From Acidobacteriaceae bacterium (GTDB lineage Bacteria > Acidobacteriota > Terriglobia > Terriglobales > Acidobacteriaceae): 7,314 bases of DNA. A model generated the notes under the pieces. That model had not been told where the DNA came from, made no database searches, and was given only the letters and a program-made list of their open reading frames with translations. Made by a program: the position numbers and the translations under genes. Positions 5,440 to 7,314 of the stretch are shown piece by piece. Numbering within the stretch: the stretch's first letter is position 1; each line of letters starts with the position of its first letter. Where the stretch lies: NCBI GenBank assembly GCA_027364815.1, contig DAHXOQ010000143.1, positions 1 to 7,314 of the forward strand, read 5' to 3'.

Positions 5440-5462
5440 GGGCACGCGTTCTTCGCGCTCCC
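5440..5462 (-). promoter_or_regulatory. Hairpin in the rplY leader
   Basis: The leftward RNA forms GGG (5460-5462) with CCC (5440-5442) and CGCG (5454-5457) with CGCG (5445-5448), with a 2x2 internal loop and an AAGAA apical loop. It is followed by GAAAAGGAA before the ATG. The loop and the following purine run match those in the rpsF leader, which suggests either a shared regulatory or processing signal, or chance. Confidence 0.4.
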
Positions 5463-5478
5463 TTTGCTGGGTGCCAGT

Positions 5479-5506
5479 TCTCAGTTGTCAGTCCTCAGTC
5501 CTCAGT
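5479..5506. repeat. Heptamer tandem array 1 (CCTCAGT type, 4 copies)
   Basis: Four back-to-back 7-bp units on the + strand: TCTCAGT, TGTCAGT, CCTCAGT, CCTCAGT. This resembles the short tandemly repeated heptanucleotides described in cyanobacteria and present between genes of other phyla. It lies in the prs-rplY spacer. The 107 bp to the second array (5507-5613) are AT-rich, with four A-runs (from 5574, 5582, 5594 and 5608), and hold no gene. Confidence 0.75.
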
Positions 5507-5613
5507 TAAAAACCCCGAAAAGCTAAGAACAACATCACACGAAAACCAGCGATCGTTACTGTTTCACCATTTCAAAAACTCAAAAATGATACGAAAAACT
5601 TCACATCAAAAAA

Positions 5614-5648
5614 CTGATCCCTGATCCCTGATTCCTGACTTCTGATCC
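5614..5648. repeat. Heptamer tandem array 2 (CTGATCC type, 5 copies)
   Basis: Five consecutive 7-bp units: CTGATCC, CTGATCC, CTGATTC, CTGACTT, CTGATCC, with a partial sixth (CTGG). It begins 5 bp past the prs stop codon in the leftward direction and is bordered on its far side by a run of six A (5608-5613). It shares the period and a TCAG/CTGA core, in inverted sense, with array 1 about 110 bp away. Confidence 0.78.
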
Positions 5649-5653
5649 CTGGT

Positions 5654-6700
5654 TCAGCTGAATAACGAACTCACGCTCGTCTCCATATGAATACTCTCAA
5701 TCGCCGCGCCCAAAAGCCCTGCAATCGACAGCACCTTGAACTTCGGCACTCCCACGGCAGCCTCGCGCAGCGGAATCGTATCCGTCAGCACCACCTGCTT
5801 CAACTGCGAGCTCACAATCCGCTCTACAGCCGGCCCGCTCAATACCGCGTGGCTCGCGCAGGCATAAACCGCCTCGGCCCCTGATGCAATCAACGCGTCA
5901 ACCGTCTTGATCAGCGTTCCCGCCGTATCAATAATGTCGTCGAGTATCAAACAATTCTTGCCCTTCACATCGCCGATCACGTGCATCACTTCGGCCACGT
6001 TAATATCCGTGCGCCGCTTGTCCACAATCGCCATCGGTGCGCCCATCTTCTGCGCAAAAAACCGAGTTCTCTCCACACCGCCCGCGTCAGGTGAGACGAC
6101 GGTGAGATTCGGCAGGTTCAACTCCCTGAAGTAGCTCACCATCACCGGGCTGGCAAACAAATGATCCACGGGAATATTGAAGAACCCCTGAATCTGTGCC
6201 GCGTGCAAATCCACAAACAACGCCCGGTTCGCTCCCGCTGTCGTCAGCAGGTCAGCGATTAATTTTGCGCTGATCGCCACACGGGGCCGGTCTTTCCTGT
6301 CCTGGCGGGCGTACCCGTAATAGGGAACTACCACCGTAATTCTTGCCGCTGATGCGCGCTTCAATGCGTCGAGCATCACCAGCACCTCCCCCAAATGCTG
6401 GTCCACCGGGTAACATGTGGGCTGGACGACGAAAACGTCAACGCCGCGCACATTCTCCAAAAGCTGGAAGTAAACTTCGCCGTCTGCAAACCGCTGCAGC
6501 TTGGCCTCGCCCACCGGCACGCCAATGTGCCTTGCAATCTCTTCAGCCAACGGCCTGTTCGCCGTCCCTGAAAAAAGTTTGAAGCGCTTGTCCTCGCTCA
6601 AACTCTTGCGCTTCTTCTCCGCAACGGGCTTGGGTTTGGCTTCTTCCCCAGCAACCGCCGGGCCGTCTTCAGGCTTCGTCAACTTCTTGCTCTCGTCCAT
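5654..6700 (-). CDS. prs: Ribose-phosphate pyrophosphokinase (PRPP synthetase)
   Basis: Prs makes PRPP from ribose 5-phosphate and ATP, the precursor for purines, pyrimidines, NAD, histidine and tryptophan. The 348-residue product has all class I marks. FSGTANRPLAEEIA (residues 43-56) opens the core, followed by FADGEVYFQLLENVRG. The catalytic flexible loop is YYGYARQDRK (127-136). DLHAAQIQGFFNIPVD (164-179) fits the Prs metal-binding signature. VDKRR (226-230) carries the catalytic Lys and Arg. The PRPP-binding loop is CLILDDIIDTAGT (250-262). Usual length is 310-320; about 37 Lys/Glu/Ala-rich residues precede the core here. The extension is likely real: GGAGGTG (6708-6714) sits 7-9 nt before the ATG at 6698-6700, and the sequence between is in frame. 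Heptamer repeats begin 5 bp after the stop. The gene follows tRNA-Gln by 169 bp and probably shares its transcript. Confidence 0.98.
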   Translation of the reverse strand: MDESKKLTKPEDGPAVAGEEAKPKPVAEKKRKSLSEDKRFKLFSGTANRPLAEEIARHIGVPVGEAKLQRFADGEVYFQLLENVRGVDVFVVQPTCYPVDQHLGEVLVMLDALKRASAARITVVVPYYGYARQDRKDRPRVAISAKLIADLLTTAGANRALFVDLHAAQIQGFFNIPVDHLFASPVMVSYFRELNLPNLTVVSPDAGGVERTRFFAQKMGAPMAIVDKRRTDINVAEVMHVIGDVKGKNCLILDDIIDTAGTLIKTVDALIASGAEAVYACASHAVLSGPAVERIVSSQLKQVVLTDTIPLREAAVGVPKFKVLSIAGLLGAAIESIHMETSVSSLFS

Positions 6701-6707
6701 CTCACTT

Positions 6708-6714
6708 CACCTCC
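6708..6714 (-). promoter_or_regulatory. Strong ribosome binding site of prs
   Basis: GGAGGTG on the - strand, with a 7-nt gap to the ATG at 6700, is the best Shine-Dalgarno match in the window. It decides the start in favour of the N-terminally extended Prs. Confidence 0.75.
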
Positions 6715-6783
6715 ACGCTGGTTGGCTATGGCTGCGTTCTGATTTCAGGCTTTGCGGTTGGTTCACTCCGCGCCTGACTTTCT

Positions 6784-6869
6784 ACACCTGCCTCGAGCGA
6801 CTGCCGCTCTTGGCTCACCTGAGAATCTCCTGCGAGCGAGTAGCGAGCAGTTGGCCACACCGCAGGTGT
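6784..6869 (-). promoter_or_regulatory. prs leader with two mutually exclusive RNA pairings
   Basis: Directly after the tRNA CCA end the leftward RNA reads ACACCUGCGGUGU, which folds into a 5-bp hairpin (6865-6869 with 6857-6861). The same ACACCUGC (6862-6869) is also perfectly complementary to GCAGGUGU at 6784-6791, 70 nt further on. The two pairings exclude each other. This could matter for tRNA 3' processing or for expression of prs; no T-run marks a terminator. Confidence 0.35.
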
Positions 6870-6943
6870 TGGCTGGGCGACTAGGATTCGAACCTAGACA
6901 AGTGCCTCCAAAGGGCACTGTCCTACCATTAGACGATCGCCCA
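6870..6943 (-). tRNA. tRNA-Gln (anticodon UUG)
   Basis: The - strand folds as a full cloverleaf. The acceptor stem is TGGGCGA (6937-6943) with TCGCCCA (6874-6880). The D arm contains TAATGGTA. The anticodon stem is GTGCC/GGCAC around loop CTTTGGA, giving anticodon TTG. The T arm is CTAGG-TTCGAAT-CCTAG. The discriminator is G (6873), and CCA is encoded at 6870-6872. The weak U1-A72 pair and G73 are usual identity elements of bacterial tRNA-Gln. Its place between ispE and prs is conserved in several phyla. Confidence 0.97.
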
Positions 6944-6975
6944 ATCTCTCAATTCAGTTTCAGGAACCGTTCGGC

Positions 6976-7005
6976 AGTTTCGCCTCTTGCTCCATCCACT
7001 GTCAA
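6976..7005 (-). promoter_or_regulatory. Candidate sigma-70 promoter for tRNA-Gln (and prs)
   Basis: A perfect -35 box TTGACA (7000-7005, read leftward) is followed after 18 bp by GAAACT (6976-6981), a poor -10 with three of six consensus bases. Transcription would begin about 25 nt before the tRNA 5' end. The consensus -35 is notable, but the weak -10 keeps this tentative. Confidence 0.4.
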
Positions 7006-7053
7006 CAGATTGTTAAAACCCTTTGATTTTGGCCTGCTTTTCGGATGTTTAAC

Positions 7054-7157
7054 TCATTCCGAATTTCTGACCCTCTGGGTGCCCCATCGTTCCGCGTCTT
7101 TTGCGGAAGGGTGGGAATGAACCAACTTCGTTCTCCCCAACTTCATTCCGAATTTCT
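7054..7157. mobile_element. REP/MITE-like hairpin element bracketed by a duplicated ispE 3' end
   Basis: The 15-mer TCATTCCGAATTTCT occurs at 7054-7068 and again at 7143-7157; after one mismatch the next three bases also agree (18 of 19). The second copy is the end of ispE, including its stop codon. Between the copies lies an imperfect hairpin, 7083-7095 with 7103-7115, with a perfect TTCCGC/GCGGAA inner stem and a GTCTTTT loop. A direct 8-mer, CCAACTTC, is repeated at 7122-7129 and 7137-7144. The layout would fit insertion of a small palindromic element with target duplication. It has no coding capacity and needs relatives elsewhere to be proven. Confidence 0.45.
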
Positions 7158-7314
7158 CACCAGCATCCGCTGCCAATACTCGTCACGAGGAAGGGTCCTT
7201 GTCAGAAACGACTCAACACCCTCAGCCCTCAATCTCAGTACGGCCGCTTTTGCCTTCACGGGTCCGTCATACAACCCGAAAAGTGCTGAGCCTGATCCGG
7301 ACAACGCCGCATAC
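7143..7314 (-). CDS. ispE: 4-diphosphocytidyl-2-C-methyl-D-erythritol kinase, C-terminal 56 residues
   Basis: Only the 3' end is inside the window; the gene continues to the right. The visible frame reads YAALSGSGSALFGLYDG and then a helical tail ending LVRNSE with TGA at 7143-7145. The SGSGSALFGL stretch matches the C-terminal glycine-rich motif of GHMP kinases, and in particular IspE, which phosphorylates CDP-methylerythritol in the MEP pathway for isoprenoids. Identification is strengthened by the context: ispE next to tRNA-Gln and prs is a conserved arrangement. Another GHMP kinase is possible from the motif alone. The last codons are duplicated about 90 bp downstream as part of the hairpin element. 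Confidence 0.8.
   Translation of the reverse strand, partial: YAALSGSGSALFGLYDGPVKAKAAVLRLRAEGVESFLTRTLPRDEYWQRMLVRNSE

Noticed and set aside
5507..5613. Promoter for rplY in the AT-rich part of the prs spacer
   Set aside because: A-runs and TTGAAA-like or TATCAT-like words occur, but no -35/-10 pair has a spacing near 17 bp.
5479..5648. CRISPR array
   Set aside because: Units are 7 bp in direct tandem without spacers of regular length, so this is a tandem repeat and not CRISPR.
1..7314. A novel defence, mobile or biosynthetic multi-gene system
   Set aside because: All genes but one belong to familiar housekeeping or enzyme families, and the single unknown gene stands alone with no partner genes.

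Overview
This looks like chromosomal DNA from an Acidobacteriota-type soil bacterium (Terriglobia or a relative). That assignment is moderate to low confidence. It rests on gene order, GC-rich genes (67% by hand count over 661-720), a zinc-ligand form of S18, Ala/Lys/Glu-rich tails on ribosomal proteins, and intergenic space full of short palindromes and heptamer tandem repeats. The ispE - tRNA-Gln - prs - rplY - pth - rpsF - rpsR - rplI order also occurs in some Deltaproteobacteria, so order alone does not fix the phylum.

Layout. From 1 to 1136 on the + strand is the 3' part of a metal-dependent amidohydrolase; its N-terminus lies outside the window. From 1137 to 1558, between convergent genes, there is no gene but a cluster of hairpins: a stem flanked by 12-bp direct repeats, a 37-nt near-perfect palindrome, and a REP-like group of stems. 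From 1559 to 2137 on the - strand is an AT-rich gene for a small membrane protein with a probable PH-like cytoplasmic domain; I do not recognise it as a named gene. The rest is a - strand housekeeping block read from right to left: ispE (partial), tRNA-Gln(UUG), prs, rplY, pth, rpsF, rpsR and rplI, closed by an intrinsic terminator at 2251-2272.

The block joins isoprenoid precursor synthesis (IspE), PRPP supply (Prs), translation (L25, S6, S18, L9), recycling of peptidyl-tRNA (Pth) and a glutamine tRNA. These are growth-linked functions. Several gaps between the genes can form hairpins, which suggests control or processing at the RNA level: before rpsF, before rplY, between tRNA-Gln and prs, and a terminator-like element before rplI.

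I found no previously undescribed multi-gene system. The most interesting material is non-coding: a hairpin element bracketed by a duplicated ispE 3' end, two heptamer arrays between prs and rplY, similar AAGAA-loop hairpins before two ribosomal protein genes, and two mutually exclusive structures in the prs leader. Low-complexity extensions recur on five of the housekeeping proteins.
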